DNA from: Lachnospiraceae bacterium
Lineage (GTDB): Bacteria > Bacillota > Clostridia > Lachnospirales > Lachnospiraceae
NCBI GenBank assembly: GCA_029219245.1
Contig: JAQXTA010000024.1
Coordinates: forward strand, 1 to 48,866
Reading direction: 5' to 3'
Length of the DNA stretch: 48,866 bases
The stretch's first letter is position 1. The number at the start of each line of letters is the position of its first letter. Below the pieces are notes generated by a model that saw only the letters and a list, made by a program, of their open reading frames with translations, ran no database searches and was not told where the DNA came from. Positions 22,082-31,023 of this stretch are shown in pieces. A program made the translations under genes and the position numbers.

Positions 22082-23991
22082 TTCTGTTCTCTGGAAGCCT
22101 TCTTGGCCTTTTTCGCTGCATACATATTCTCGTCTGCTATTTCAATGATTTTCTCGAGATTTATATTGTCAGCATCTGTTTCCAGATAATAACCAATGCT
22201 GACATCCATCTGATACTCCTTACCAGAAAGCAAATTAGAATTACGAATATCTGCTTGCAGCTTATCAATATATTCTTTTATATCCGCATTCAAGTAGCCA
22301 CTGAACAGAATCACAAACTCATCTCCGCCATATCTGGTCAGAAGTTCCCCATTGCAACAATTCTGTTCCAAAATCTGTGCTATTGATTTGATATAGTTGT
22401 CGCCTTCCTCGTGTCCATAAGTATCATTTACCTTTTTCAAGCCATCAATATCAACAAATAAAACACCTACCGGAATCTTTCTTTTAACTGCATCCTCTAT
22501 AAAATTCACAGCATATTTTCGAAATCCTGCCCGATTGTAAATTTCTGTCAATTCATCATACATCCAGATGTGGCTCATACGCACCAGCACTGCTTTCATC
22601 GTATCCTGTTTGCGTACGGTTTCCAGTGCATTTTCCAGATTTAGTATAAAATGAAAGAAAAATGTATCCTTCAATGCTCTCTCATAATTTCCGACAACAC
22701 AATATCCGAAACAATACTCCTGATGATGCATTGGCATAACTATGTAAAAATCACCTTTTTTCCCTTTTTTACATTCCGATGGAAGCAATTCCTTTTTATG
22801 AAATTCACCATAGCTGTTAAACTTGCCTTTTTCATAAGCCAGTGGTATCCGTATATCATCCTTATATACGCTTGCATCCCTTCCTCTCTCTTTTCCCTCT
22901 GCCATACGGTCCAGTTCCGCATAATAATTTTCAATGCTGCCGCACATACAGAGGTAAAAGTATTCCGGATTAATCTGCCGGATATATCTCTTGCTACATT
23001 CCATAAAATCATCAAAAGTTTCCAAACCGGTAAATTCTGCTGCCGAACTCTTTAATAACCGAAGATGTTCATCCATATCAACTGATTTCTTAACATACAT
23101 CTTCTGAAGTTCCGCATGGGTGTAATTCTGCTTTTTATCACATCCGCAGGACTGGGAAAAAATTGCCTTTCCATAAACGATTTCATCCGTTATATCTCGT
23201 TCCTTACAAATCATCTTCTTTAGCTTCTTATATGCTACTTCTCCGGCAGTATACTCTCCACGTCTTACGGTCGTAAGTCGTGGATGATTTAACTGTGCAA
23301 CAGAACTGTTATCATAGCCTGTTACCAGAATATCCTCCGGTACCCTATAGCCTGCATCTTCCAGTCCCAGAATCAAACCAATTGCCATTTCGTCATTTGC
23401 CGCCATAATAGCATCCGGCATTGGTCTGCCGGATTGCAGATATTTCTTTGCTGCCTCTATTCCGCTACGATAAGTATAATCACCATAAAGAATATTTTCT
23501 TCCTGACATTCAAGTCCCAGTTGATGCAATGCATCTTTAAATGCCGCCAGACGCTGCCCTGCATCATTATTATCCACCGGTCCGGAAACAAAGTAAATTG
23601 TCTTTGCTCCATGCTCCTTCACAAGATGCTCCACAATCATACCGATGCCGGTTTCATTTTCCAGTTTTACACAAACAGAGCTTTCCCATTTCTGATTCAG
23701 AGATACACAAGGAACTCCCGCCTGTTGGATTCTATTTGCCAAATCTTTACCAACCTTCAAATCATGGATTGTATCCGCATTGATGATAACCCCTTCATAT
23801 TGTGTAAAATCCGGCAACTGGTAAATATTATACTCCCCTTCTTCATATTTAAATCGTGACTCATAATTCCATCCATCACAAGTAAAAATATATACATTAT
23901 CGCCTTTTGGAAGTGCATTGTCCAAAATGCCTTGAATTGTCCTTTTCTGGCTGTCAAAGCCCACTCCACCCAATAATACTGCTATATTCAT
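22078..23991 (-). CDS. LacI-type sugar-sensor / GGDEF diguanylate cyclase fusion
   Basis: Residues 1-~290 form a periplasmic-binding-protein fold of the LacI/GalR sensor type (MNIAVLLGGVGFDSQ, GPVDNNDAGQRLAAFKDAL, AIMAANDEMAIGLILGLED, ILVTGYDNSSVAQ), but with no helix-turn-helix and no signal peptide. A middle region (~320-470) is GAF-like in position. The C-terminal cyclase domain has VLFVDIDGLKKVNDTYGHEEGD and RYGGDEF near 553-559. No RxxD inhibitory site is visible. It probably couples a cytoplasmic sugar or sugar phosphate to c-di-GMP. Start ATG 23991 has GGAG upstream; the frame extends to 24021. Confidence 0.88.
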   Translation of the reverse strand: MNIAVLLGGVGFDSQKRTIQGILDNALPKGDNVYIFTCDGWNYESRFKYEEGEYNIYQLPDFTQYEGVIINADTIHDLKVGKDLANRIQQAGVPCVSLNQKWESSVCVKLENETGIGMIVEHLVKEHGAKTIYFVSGPVDNNDAGQRLAAFKDALHQLGLECQEENILYGDYTYRSGIEAAKKYLQSGRPMPDAIMAANDEMAIGLILGLEDAGYRVPEDILVTGYDNSSVAQLNHPRLTTVRRGEYTAGEVAYKKLKKMICKERDITDEIVYGKAIFSQSCGCDKKQNYTHAELQKMYVKKSVDMDEHLRLLKSSAAEFTGLETFDDFMECSKRYIRQINPEYFYLCMCGSIENYYAELDRMAEGKERGRDASVYKDDIRIPLAYEKGKFNSYGEFHKKELLPSECKKGKKGDFYIVMPMHHQEYCFGYCVVGNYERALKDTFFFHFILNLENALETVRKQDTMKAVLVRMSHIWMYDELTEIYNRAGFRKYAVNFIEDAVKRKIPVGVLFVDIDGLKKVNDTYGHEEGDNYIKSIAQILEQNCCNGELLTRYGGDEFVILFSGYLNADIKEYIDKLQADIRNSNLLSGKEYQMDVSIGYYLETDADNINLEKIIEIADENMYAAKKAKKASREQN

Positions 23992-24102
23992 ACATATCAC
24001 TCCAATTCCCGGACTCCCCATACCCTTTTTAATATTTTACCATATTTTGACATGGAGTACTATATTGTCCAGTTAATTTTGAGTAATGTTTATCCATTTA
24101 TT

Positions 24103-24876
24103 TTACAGTTCGACTTTTCTCAGATAGTATCCAAACTTCCCTTCCCGGGCTACCCCGCCTTCACATTCAAATGCCTCAAAACCAAACATTAATGCTACCA
24201 TTTTCTCTCTTTCATAAAACACACCCGGTACTCCCAGATAAAAATCTTTTTCCTTTCCCAAAATCAGATATCGGTAATTATAAAATCCATGTAGAAGGAA
24301 GCTGTTATTGACTAGGTGCTGGTAGTTAGCTCGCAATACGATAAAGTCCTTTGGTTCCAGCTTTACATATATCCGGCTATCCCCATAGGGATGAATTTTC
24401 TCATAAGTTGTCAATATCTGTTCCCACTTGTCCTCGCATAATGGCGTATCCGATTCTGTCCATTCTGCTGTATGTATTTCGGATACCGTCTGTTTCATTT
24501 GTTCCGGCTGAGTTATCGCCTCCTGCCGGAGTTCCGGCTCCATTTGAGGCTTTTTCACCGGGGCTCCCTTACTTTGTCCAATAACTTTATGATTATCCGA
24601 CAAAATAATTTCTACCCGGTACACTTCCTCTTCCAGATCGATTTCCCGGTTTCCGCAGCCATCTGCTACATCAAGCATGTCTATCTCACGCCATCCGTCT
24701 GCCGTTTGCATACGAATCGGATAATTTCCATTACCTGCCTCCATAACATTCTTTAACTGCAAAAAAAGATGGAAGGTATTTCCTGTCCTCTCCTGCTTCA
24801 TAAATCCTGCATTCTTTTCTTTTATATCGCCATTCATCAGACTCAAATAGATAATCTCTTTCTGATACATCCTCAT
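24103..24876 (-). CDS. Hypothetical protein, DUF6128-like C-terminus
   Basis: A 257-residue cytoplasmic protein without signal or membrane segments. The N-terminal ~100 residues are beta-rich; a low-complexity charged linker (~100-150) follows. The C-terminal ~110 residues contain VKLEPKDFIVLRANYQHLVNN, SFLLHGFYNYRYLILG and a GVPGVFYEREKMVALMFGF block. I recall this block from Lachnospiraceae proteins labelled DUF6128; the function is unknown. It stands alone between a cyclase gene and CdaR, on its own strand direction with them. Confidence 0.65.
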   Translation of the reverse strand: MRMYQKEIIYLSLMNGDIKEKNAGFMKQERTGNTFHLFLQLKNVMEAGNGNYPIRMQTADGWREIDMLDVADGCGNREIDLEEEVYRVEIILSDNHKVIGQSKGAPVKKPQMEPELRQEAITQPEQMKQTVSEIHTAEWTESDTPLCEDKWEQILTTYEKIHPYGDSRIYVKLEPKDFIVLRANYQHLVNNSFLLHGFYNYRYLILGKEKDFYLGVPGVFYEREKMVALMFGFEAFECEGGVAREGKFGYYLRKVEL

Positions 24877-24927
24877 TTCCCTCTATTTCTTCCTATGCTT
24901 TTATTTCATATATATGTTGGACATACT

Positions 24928-24959
24928 AAAAAATGCCAGATGATTTTTCATCTGACATT
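24928..24959 (-). terminator. Rho-independent terminator of the cdaR-like gene
   Basis: Minus strand: GTCAGATG-AAAAAT-CATCTGGC with flanking A/T pairs, then a run of six T. Confidence 0.8.
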
Positions 24960-24970
24960 TTCAGTCGCTT

Positions 24971-26059
24971 CTAATAATCCAGAGAATCCAGATATTTCAT
25001 ATAATTTACTACCATCAAAGCAATTTTAAAGGTAAGTGCATCATCAAAAGTACGAATATCCAGACCAGTACTCTTTTCCAACTTTTCAATACGATAAACC
25101 AGCGTATTGCGGTGAACAAATAACTGCCTTGAAGTTTCAGACACGTTCAGGTTATTTTCGAAGAACTTATTAATCGTTGTTAAGGTTTCTTCATCCAATT
25201 CATCCGGTACATTGGAACCAAATATCTCATCGATAAAAATCCGACAAAGGTTTATCGGCAGCTGATAGATTAATCGGCCAATTCCAAGCTTATTATATGC
25301 AGTCACTTTCTTTTCTGCATAAAAGATTTTACCGACGTCCAGTGCCATTTTCGCTTCTTTATAGGATTTGGAAACCTCTTTCAGTTCTCCAACAATCGTA
25401 CCAAAAGACACTCTGACATTCATCATAGCTTCCATATTCATCATATCTACAATCGTTTCTGCTATCTGATTTAAAGTTTCGTAATCATCCTTCTGTTCTA
25501 ATGCTTTGATTAAAATTACATTGCTTTCATCCACTGCGGTAATATAATCACCAACCTGAGAGGAAAACATACCATTAAGCAGCTCTGTAGCAGGATTATC
25601 CTTCTCATTACCAGTCTCAATCAGAAAAACTGCTCTTGGTACCGTTACTTCTATATGCAGCTTTTTGGCACGATTATAAATGTCGACCAAAAGCATATTA
25701 TCCAACAGTAAATTCTGGAAAAAGTTATTTCTGTCAAATCTTTCTTTGTAGGCAATAATCAAATTCTGTAACTGGCTTACAGCAATTTTGCCAATCATAT
25801 ACGTATCTTCGCCGGAACCTTTTGCATCCAGAACAAAAAGTAGTTCCCCTTCATCCAGTATCTTTAACAAATGATGTACTCCGATTACCTGGCTGTCTGC
25901 CGGAGAAGTTACAAATCCTGTAATCAGGGAAACGGAAAGGTCATTTGGTTCAAAAGTAGATGCTACTGTATTTCCTTCTAAATCTAATACACATAAATCA
26001 ACTTTCGTAATGGATTTTAATTCTTCTATACTGGTTTTAATAACCTGGCTGGAAATCAT
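24971..26059 (-). CDS. CdaR/PucR-family transcriptional regulator
   Basis: N-terminal sugar-diacid recognition-like domain (SQVIKTSIEELKSITKVDLC, VIGVHHLLKILDEG), a central GGDEF-related regulator region (~165-270), and a C-terminal HTH_30 domain (LNVSETSRQLFVHRNTLVYR, IEKLEKSTGLDIR). In Bacillus and E. coli, CdaR family members respond to glycerate, galactarate or similar acids. In clostridia a copy next to MsmX is common, and may regulate carbohydrate uptake. 362 residues. The ribosome binding site is GAGG before 26059. It is separated from MsmX by a terminator, so it is expressed on its own. Confidence 0.85.
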   Translation of the reverse strand: MISSQVIKTSIEELKSITKVDLCVLDLEGNTVASTFEPNDLSVSLITGFVTSPADSQVIGVHHLLKILDEGELLFVLDAKGSGEDTYMIGKIAVSQLQNLIIAYKERFDRNNFFQNLLLDNMLLVDIYNRAKKLHIEVTVPRAVFLIETGNEKDNPATELLNGMFSSQVGDYITAVDESNVILIKALEQKDDYETLNQIAETIVDMMNMEAMMNVRVSFGTIVGELKEVSKSYKEAKMALDVGKIFYAEKKVTAYNKLGIGRLIYQLPINLCRIFIDEIFGSNVPDELDEETLTTINKFFENNLNVSETSRQLFVHRNTLVYRIEKLEKSTGLDIRTFDDALTFKIALMVVNYMKYLDSLDY

Positions 26060-26086
26060 ATTTTAACCTCGCTCTACTTAAAAATA

Positions 26087-26111
26087 CAAAAGGGGATGCT
26101 GTTGCATCCCC
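26087..26111 (-). terminator. Rho-independent terminator of the msmX-like gene
   Basis: Minus strand: GGGGATGC-AACA-GCATCCCC followed by TTTTGTATTTTT. Confidence 0.88.
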
Positions 26112-26125
26112 TCCATTCACTATTA

Positions 26126-27235
26126 CTAGTTGGTAATAATCTGCTCTGTTTCTTTGTCAAATACGTGAATCTTTTCAACATCGAAAGCAAATTTAACGGT
26201 ATCACCAGGTCTTGCTGTTGTACGAGAATCAACTCTAGCTGTAATAGGGAACTCAGCAAGATCGAAGTATAAGTAAACTTCTGCACCAAGTAATTCATAT
26301 ACCTTGATGGTAGATTCAAATACACATTTAGCTGTTTCAATGAACATCTCTGAATCATATACATCTTCAGGACGAATACCAAAGGTAACTGTCTTTCCTG
26401 CATAACCGCCTTCAATCAATTTCTTAGCTTTTGCCGGAGGAAGTGGAATGCTGTTTCCTGCTACCTTCAAGCTTACAGCTTCACCATTAACTTCAACAAC
26501 TGCATCTAAGAAGTTCATCTGCGGAGATCCCATAAATCCTGCAACGAACAGGTTCTGTGGTTTCTCATATAAGTTCTGAGGAGTATCTACCTGCTGGATA
26601 ACACCATCTTTCATAACGACAATTCTTGTACCAAGTGTCATAGCCTCCGTCTGGTCATGTGTAACGTAGATGATGGTTGTACCTAATCTCTGGTGTAATT
26701 TAGCAATCTCAATACGCATCTGTACACGAAGTTTAGCATCCAAGTTAGAAAGAGGCTCATCCATAAGGAATACCTTAGGATTACGAACAATTGCACGTCC
26801 CATAGCAACACGCTGTCTCTGTCCACCGGATAAAGCCTTCGGTTTACGATCAAGAAGTGGAGTTAAGTCAAGAATCTTAGCTGCTTCCTTAACCATTTTA
26901 TCAATTTCATCTTTTGGTACTTTTCTTAATTTAAGACCAAATGCCATATTGTCATATACAGACATATGAGGATACAAAGCGTAGTTCTGGAATACCATCG
27001 CAATATCTCTGTCTTTCGGTTCTACATCGTTAACAACTCTGTCACCGATTTTCAATTCACCGGAAGAGATATCTTCCAGACCTGCAATCATACGAAGTGT
27101 TGTAGATTTACCACAACCTGAAGGTCCTACGAAAATAATAAACTCCTGATCTGCGATTTCAAGGTTGAAATCTTTTACTGCTTCAAATCCATTCGGATAT
27201 ACTTTGCAGACATTTTTTAATGATAAACTTGCCAT
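26126..27235 (-). CDS. msmX: Multi-sugar ABC transporter ATPase (MsmX/UgpC family)
   Basis: Powers several carbohydrate ABC importers in Firmicutes. Walker A GPSGCGKST (~37-45), Q-loop VFQNYALYPHMSVYDN, signature LSGGQRQRVAMGRA, Walker B VFLMDEPLSNLDA, switch His in YVTHDQTEAM. C-terminal TOBE/OB regulatory domain with FGIRPED. 369 residues, the usual length. No permease or binding-protein genes are adjacent, fitting the shared energising ATPase role. AGGAGG precedes the ATG at 27235. Confidence 0.93.
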   Translation of the reverse strand: MASLSLKNVCKVYPNGFEAVKDFNLEIADQEFIIFVGPSGCGKSTTLRMIAGLEDISSGELKIGDRVVNDVEPKDRDIAMVFQNYALYPHMSVYDNMAFGLKLRKVPKDEIDKMVKEAAKILDLTPLLDRKPKALSGGQRQRVAMGRAIVRNPKVFLMDEPLSNLDAKLRVQMRIEIAKLHQRLGTTIIYVTHDQTEAMTLGTRIVVMKDGVIQQVDTPQNLYEKPQNLFVAGFMGSPQMNFLDAVVEVNGEAVSLKVAGNSIPLPPAKAKKLIEGGYAGKTVTFGIRPEDVYDSEMFIETAKCVFESTIKVYELLGAEVYLYFDLAEFPITARVDSRTTARPGDTVKFAFDVEKIHVFDKETEQIITN

Positions 27236-27304
27236 GTTTGTGCCTCCTAAAATATTATTCGTTTACTGTTTCACGATTATTTTTCAATAATCAAGTCTGA
27301 ACTT

Positions 27305-27333
27305 AGTATAACGGACTTTTAAATTCTTTTCCA
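27305..27333 (-). promoter_or_regulatory. Probable msmX promoter
   Basis: Minus strand: TGGAAA (27333-27328), 17-bp spacer, TATACT (27310-27305). The -10 is good; the -35 matches 4 of 6. The leader then contains a small GATTATT/AATAATC hairpin. Confidence 0.55.
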
Positions 27334-27403
27334 TACCACTATTTCACAAAGATTTTGTGTTCCATTGTAGAAATTGCTTACTTTCCCAATTTTTTTTCCT
27401 TCT

Positions 27404-27423
27404 TCTTGACAAGTTGACCAAGA
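27404..27423. promoter_or_regulatory. Imperfect palindrome upstream of msmX
   Basis: Arms TCTTG (27404-27408) and CAAGA (27419-27423), with TTGAC repeated twice inside the site. It lies upstream of the msmX -35 and downstream of the cyclase gene. It could be a regulator site; only the symmetry is observed. Confidence 0.3.
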
Positions 27424-27461
27424 AAATCAAATTTTACTATGCATGTTGACTAAAATGCATC

Positions 27462-28949
27462 TTATTGCTTTTCTTCTGCCCATTCATCTCTATAGAAAGC
27501 AAGCTGATTCTTTCCTCGTTTCTTTGCTTTATATAATGCCTGATCGGCCGCTTTGTACAGCGTTTCCCAGTCAGCACCTTCCTGTGGGAAAATCGCCACC
27601 CCGATACTTGCCGTTGCTGAATATTTTACATATTCCCCAGCCTTAAAGTCTTTAAAGAAGTTCTCTACCTTCTTTGCTTCCTTACGGATTGCATCTGCTT
27701 CTGTAAGGTTTTTAAGGAAAATAATAAATTCATCACCGCCGGCACGACCGACAATATCGGTTGCCCGGAAAATAGCACCTATCTGTTGTCCGAGAGAGCG
27801 AAGCACTTCATCACCGAATGCATGACCCATCGTGTCATTTATCTTCTTGAAATTATCAATATCCAATATAAACATCATGGACTGTGCATTTGGGTTCTGT
27901 GCAATAAATTCTTTAATCTTCCGCTCGGTTGCAAGCTTATTATTCAAACCCGTCAGAAGGTCTGTATCCGCTTTTTCTTCCAGCTGTCTCTTCTTTTCGT
28001 TATTTTTCACCTTACTAATAATATTAATGACAACGATAATACAAATAAAAGCAAAAATAACTATAAGTAACTGGAACAGCATATTCTTCGATGTATTCCA
28101 CTGCTGAGCTATCTGCTTATCTATGTAAGACTGGTTAACGCCCACTACCAGTGTCCAGTTATTCATACTCATCGGTATATATATCAGTGCATGCTTCGTA
28201 CCACCAATCTCTACCGTACTCATACCATCCGTCCGGCTGTCAATTCTACTCTTCATCTTGCGGATTGTATCCGTATTGTTGTCAGATAATGCGTCATACA
28301 GATTCACGCCCACCGGAAAGTTATTGGATGCCCCACCGCCGGCAAGAATATTTCCTTCCTTATCAAGAAGTACTTCAAAATTCCATGCTGCAAAATCTTG
28401 TCGCTTAACGGTATCTTCAAATTTGCTGAGCGGATAGAACAGGAAAAGATAACCCTCTTCATTCTGCGCTGAATAATTCGTCGGAACCGACAATACAATA
28501 GAGCTCTGTGACTGTGTACCATCATTAGCTGCATATATGTAACGTACTCCATCAGAAGCTTTTGCTGCTTCAAAATATCCTTTATTACCAACAGAAACCT
28601 CTCCGCCGTTACTGCTTATTCCATTACCCTTCTCATCACAAGCATAAACCATATAGGCATCCGAATACTTCATCGCAACTTCTATCAGTTCCCCAATCTC
28701 CTGCGTGTCATTACTCTTTCCTATAAGCTCCGCAATCGGTTTGCCGACTTTTTCCAATAAAGTAAGATCATCTGTGAAGTTATCTGCACACTGTCCAGCC
28801 AGTGTTGTCATATTCCTGTTAACGGTATCGGTTGCATTGACTTTGCTCTTCGTCGAAAAGTTAAACATCATAACGACTAACACCATCATCAGAATTGCGG
28901 ATGGAACTCCCCACTGTACTGCAATTGATTTTGTTTGATTCTCTGTCAT
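27462..28949 (-). CDS. dCACHE-type membrane diguanylate cyclase
   Basis: One N-terminal membrane helix (~13-30), an extracellular ~240-residue dCACHE-like sensor (SDAYMVYACDEKGNGIS, GNKGYFEAAKASDGVRYI, NWTLVVGVNQSYID) and a second helix (~290-312). The cyclase domain has ILDIDNFKKINDTMGHAFGD and GRAGGDEF near residue 401-408. RATD sits at the correct spacing before it, so the c-di-GMP inhibitory site is intact, unlike the two other cyclases here. Its ATG overlaps the yesL-like stop by 4 nt, indicating coupled translation. Confidence 0.92.
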   Translation of the reverse strand: MTENQTKSIAVQWGVPSAILMMVLVVMMFNFSTKSKVNATDTVNRNMTTLAGQCADNFTDDLTLLEKVGKPIAELIGKSNDTQEIGELIEVAMKYSDAYMVYACDEKGNGISSNGGEVSVGNKGYFEAAKASDGVRYIYAANDGTQSQSSIVLSVPTNYSAQNEEGYLFLFYPLSKFEDTVKRQDFAAWNFEVLLDKEGNILAGGGASNNFPVGVNLYDALSDNNTDTIRKMKSRIDSRTDGMSTVEIGGTKHALIYIPMSMNNWTLVVGVNQSYIDKQIAQQWNTSKNMLFQLLIVIFAFICIIVVINIISKVKNNEKKRQLEEKADTDLLTGLNNKLATERKIKEFIAQNPNAQSMMFILDIDNFKKINDTMGHAFGDEVLRSLGQQIGAIFRATDIVGRAGGDEFIIFLKNLTEADAIRKEAKKVENFFKDFKAGEYVKYSATASIGVAIFPQEGADWETLYKAADQALYKAKKRGKNQLAFYRDEWAEEKQ

Positions 28950-29623
28950 TCTCCCTTTTTCTCCTCATCAACGGTTACGGAAAATTCGTAGTCTGATACC
29001 GCTTTCTCTTCCTCCGGCTCAAACCTCTTGAAAATTCCACTGTATAAATAAGCCGAAATGTATGCCGGCACCGAAATGCCAAACATCAGTACAAAAATAG
29101 TTGCGTATGTTGAAAAATACATAATAACAAACGGTACAAAAGGTATCAATACCATTAAGACTGTCTTTGGTAAATTTAAGATAGCCATAAAAAATGAATT
29201 TTTAATAATATTCTTAATCGAATTATCAAATCTTGCAAGAATAGGGAAAATATACACTCCTACCATCAGCAATACGACTGCAATCGCACAAATCACAATC
29301 ACAAACGCCTTGGGGAACGATATACCGGAATAATTGAAAATCAAAAAATCGCCCACATAAATCCCGATAACCAAAAGTATCAGCAGCCACAAAATCGTTG
29401 CCTGCTTAAAATTCTGTTTAAAGGATTTAAAGAATCCCCTGATTAAATAACCTTCCTCTCCTCTTACAATTTTAAGAAGTACATAATACATTCCCGTAAA
29501 TGCTGCACCCGCCGTAATCACAGGAATGCAGCAGACTATCATAATTAAATTCAGTATCAGTAAATCCCCTACACGGTTTAAAACACGCATAATGGGACTG
29601 TCCATATCAAAAATTTTACCCAT
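28946..29623 (-). CDS. YesL/DUF624 membrane protein
   Basis: A 225-residue polytopic membrane protein with about five helices. It begins GKIFDMDSPIMRVLNRVGDL and has the DUF624 signature LNLIMIVCCIPVITAGAAFTGMY split by a helix, plus FFKSFKQNFKQATI. YesL of Bacillus lies in a rhamnogalacturonan-use cluster; the function of the family is unknown but it usually neighbours sugar ABC transporters. Here it is coupled by a 4-nt overlap to a cyclase with an extracellular sensor. GAGG lies before ATG 29623. Confidence 0.88.
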   Translation of the reverse strand: MGKIFDMDSPIMRVLNRVGDLLILNLIMIVCCIPVITAGAAFTGMYYVLLKIVRGEEGYLIRGFFKSFKQNFKQATILWLLILLVIGIYVGDFLIFNYSGISFPKAFVIVICAIAVVLLMVGVYIFPILARFDNSIKNIIKNSFFMAILNLPKTVLMVLIPFVPFVIMYFSTYATIFVLMFGISVPAYISAYLYSGIFKRFEPEEEKAVSDYEFSVTVDEEKKGE

Positions 29624-29698
29624 AACAACCTCTTTTCGCTTCCAGTACCATTATATTACATAATGAGTCAAAAAAGCTACCTCATTTGATAAATTTTA

Positions 29699-29723
29699 TA
29701 AAAAATTAGTAAACATTACTAAT
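29699..29723 (-). terminator. Rho-independent terminator after the HD-GYP gene
   Basis: Minus strand ATTAGTAA-TGT-TTACTAAT followed by a T-rich run; weak, A/T-rich stem. Confidence 0.6.
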
Positions 29724-29725
29724 AA

Positions 29726-30991
29726 TTACTTATCCCAGACTTTAAAACGCTTACTGACTTGATCATATTGATAGTTTAAAGTCTGATACATCTTCATAAT
29801 TTCTGCTGACTCCGTTTTGACTCTCTCCATAATGGTATCATAGAACCGGATAAAAGTATTTACAATTTGCCTGTTTAAGCGGTTCTTAGCAACCTCTTCA
29901 TTTAAAATCTCAATAATCCGCTCTTTATGTAAAGGCTCACGATAGCTTCTCTTATTACTCATGCCGGTAACCGCATCCGCTACCTGTAGAATCTTCTGTG
30001 CCTGGTTCATCTGAAAATCTTTCAATTTTCTTGGATAACCGCTTCCATCTGCTCTTTCATGATGTGCTATCGCAATTTCCAATACATCCTCCTGCATTCT
30101 CTTTCTGAGAAATTTCTCAGCTACCGTTACATGCGTCCGGAGAAGCTTCACTTCTTCCGGCTCCAGTTTTCTGGGTGCCTCTATAATCTCTCTTGGAATC
30201 GCTAACATTCCAAGATCATGAATCAATGCCCCATAATACAACAGTTCCTTCTCATCATCCTTAAGAAGCAGCTTATTTGCAATTTCTTCACTGATACAAA
30301 CGGTCGTAACCGTATCTATCACGGAATATTCACTCCGGAAACCGGTACAATACATCAGCATTTCCAGAAACTTCTTTTTATCTTCATTGGAAAATATCAT
30401 AAAATCAACAATATCTTCCAATTCTTTCTTATATTCTCCCGTTTCAATTTTCAGAAAAATATCATGTTTCTTCGCAGACTGATAAAATTGTTCCAAGCCA
30501 GCTGCCGATAATTTGGTCCCTGCCTGTTTATGGAACATTTTCATATCAAACTGGCTTCCCATCGCCCTGGAATAAATGTCCATCTTTTCCGCAATATTGA
30601 TATAAGCAGCCAGTTTCTTATGCGGATAATCCACTTTTTCAAGCTGGTCATAATCCGTATGATGATACATAATCACCTTTGCCAGATCTTCTACCGGTGA
30701 CAGATATTTAAAAAACAAATAGCCATATATTGTGTGGGCTACACTGTCTCTTGACTCATAACGCAGCATATCGCTCAGGCTGTCAGATTCTGTTTTATAA
30801 GCACCTATATCATGCAAGGTTGCCACCATCACAATATCAGCCAGCTCAAACTCTTCATATCCGCCCTCATCTTCTAACATTTTATAAACCATATAGGCCA
30901 CTCTGGAGCCATGCTCCATCAGTCTTGGATGAATCAGCTTCAGAACATCCCTCATAATCAAAAAAATATCTTTACTTTTAATATATTCCAT
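29726..30991 (-). CDS. Tandem HD / HD-GYP domain protein, candidate c-di-GMP phosphodiesterase
   Basis: Two HD domains in one chain. The first (~10-150) has HGSRVAYMVYKML, ATLHDIGAYKTES and MYHHTDYDQL. The second (~230-400) has GALIHDLGMLAIPREII, the hallmark HHERADGSGYP and DAVTGMSNKRSYREPL, giving the HD-GYP signature; the usual HDxGK is HDLGM. HD-GYP enzymes hydrolyse c-di-GMP to pGpG or GMP. It is cytoplasmic with no membrane segment. ATG 30991 has GGGGAG upstream and is preferred to the longer frame from 31024, which would touch the GNAT stop. Confidence 0.85.
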   Translation of the reverse strand: MEYIKSKDIFLIMRDVLKLIHPRLMEHGSRVAYMVYKMLEDEGGYEEFELADIVMVATLHDIGAYKTESDSLSDMLRYESRDSVAHTIYGYLFFKYLSPVEDLAKVIMYHHTDYDQLEKVDYPHKKLAAYINIAEKMDIYSRAMGSQFDMKMFHKQAGTKLSAAGLEQFYQSAKKHDIFLKIETGEYKKELEDIVDFMIFSNEDKKKFLEMLMYCTGFRSEYSVIDTVTTVCISEEIANKLLLKDDEKELLYYGALIHDLGMLAIPREIIEAPRKLEPEEVKLLRTHVTVAEKFLRKRMQEDVLEIAIAHHERADGSGYPRKLKDFQMNQAQKILQVADAVTGMSNKRSYREPLHKERIIEILNEEVAKNRLNRQIVNTFIRFYDTIMERVKTESAEIMKMYQTLNYQYDQVSKRFKVWDK

Positions 30992-31023
30992 ACATTTCTC
31001 CCCTTTTCCACAAAACACCTGCA

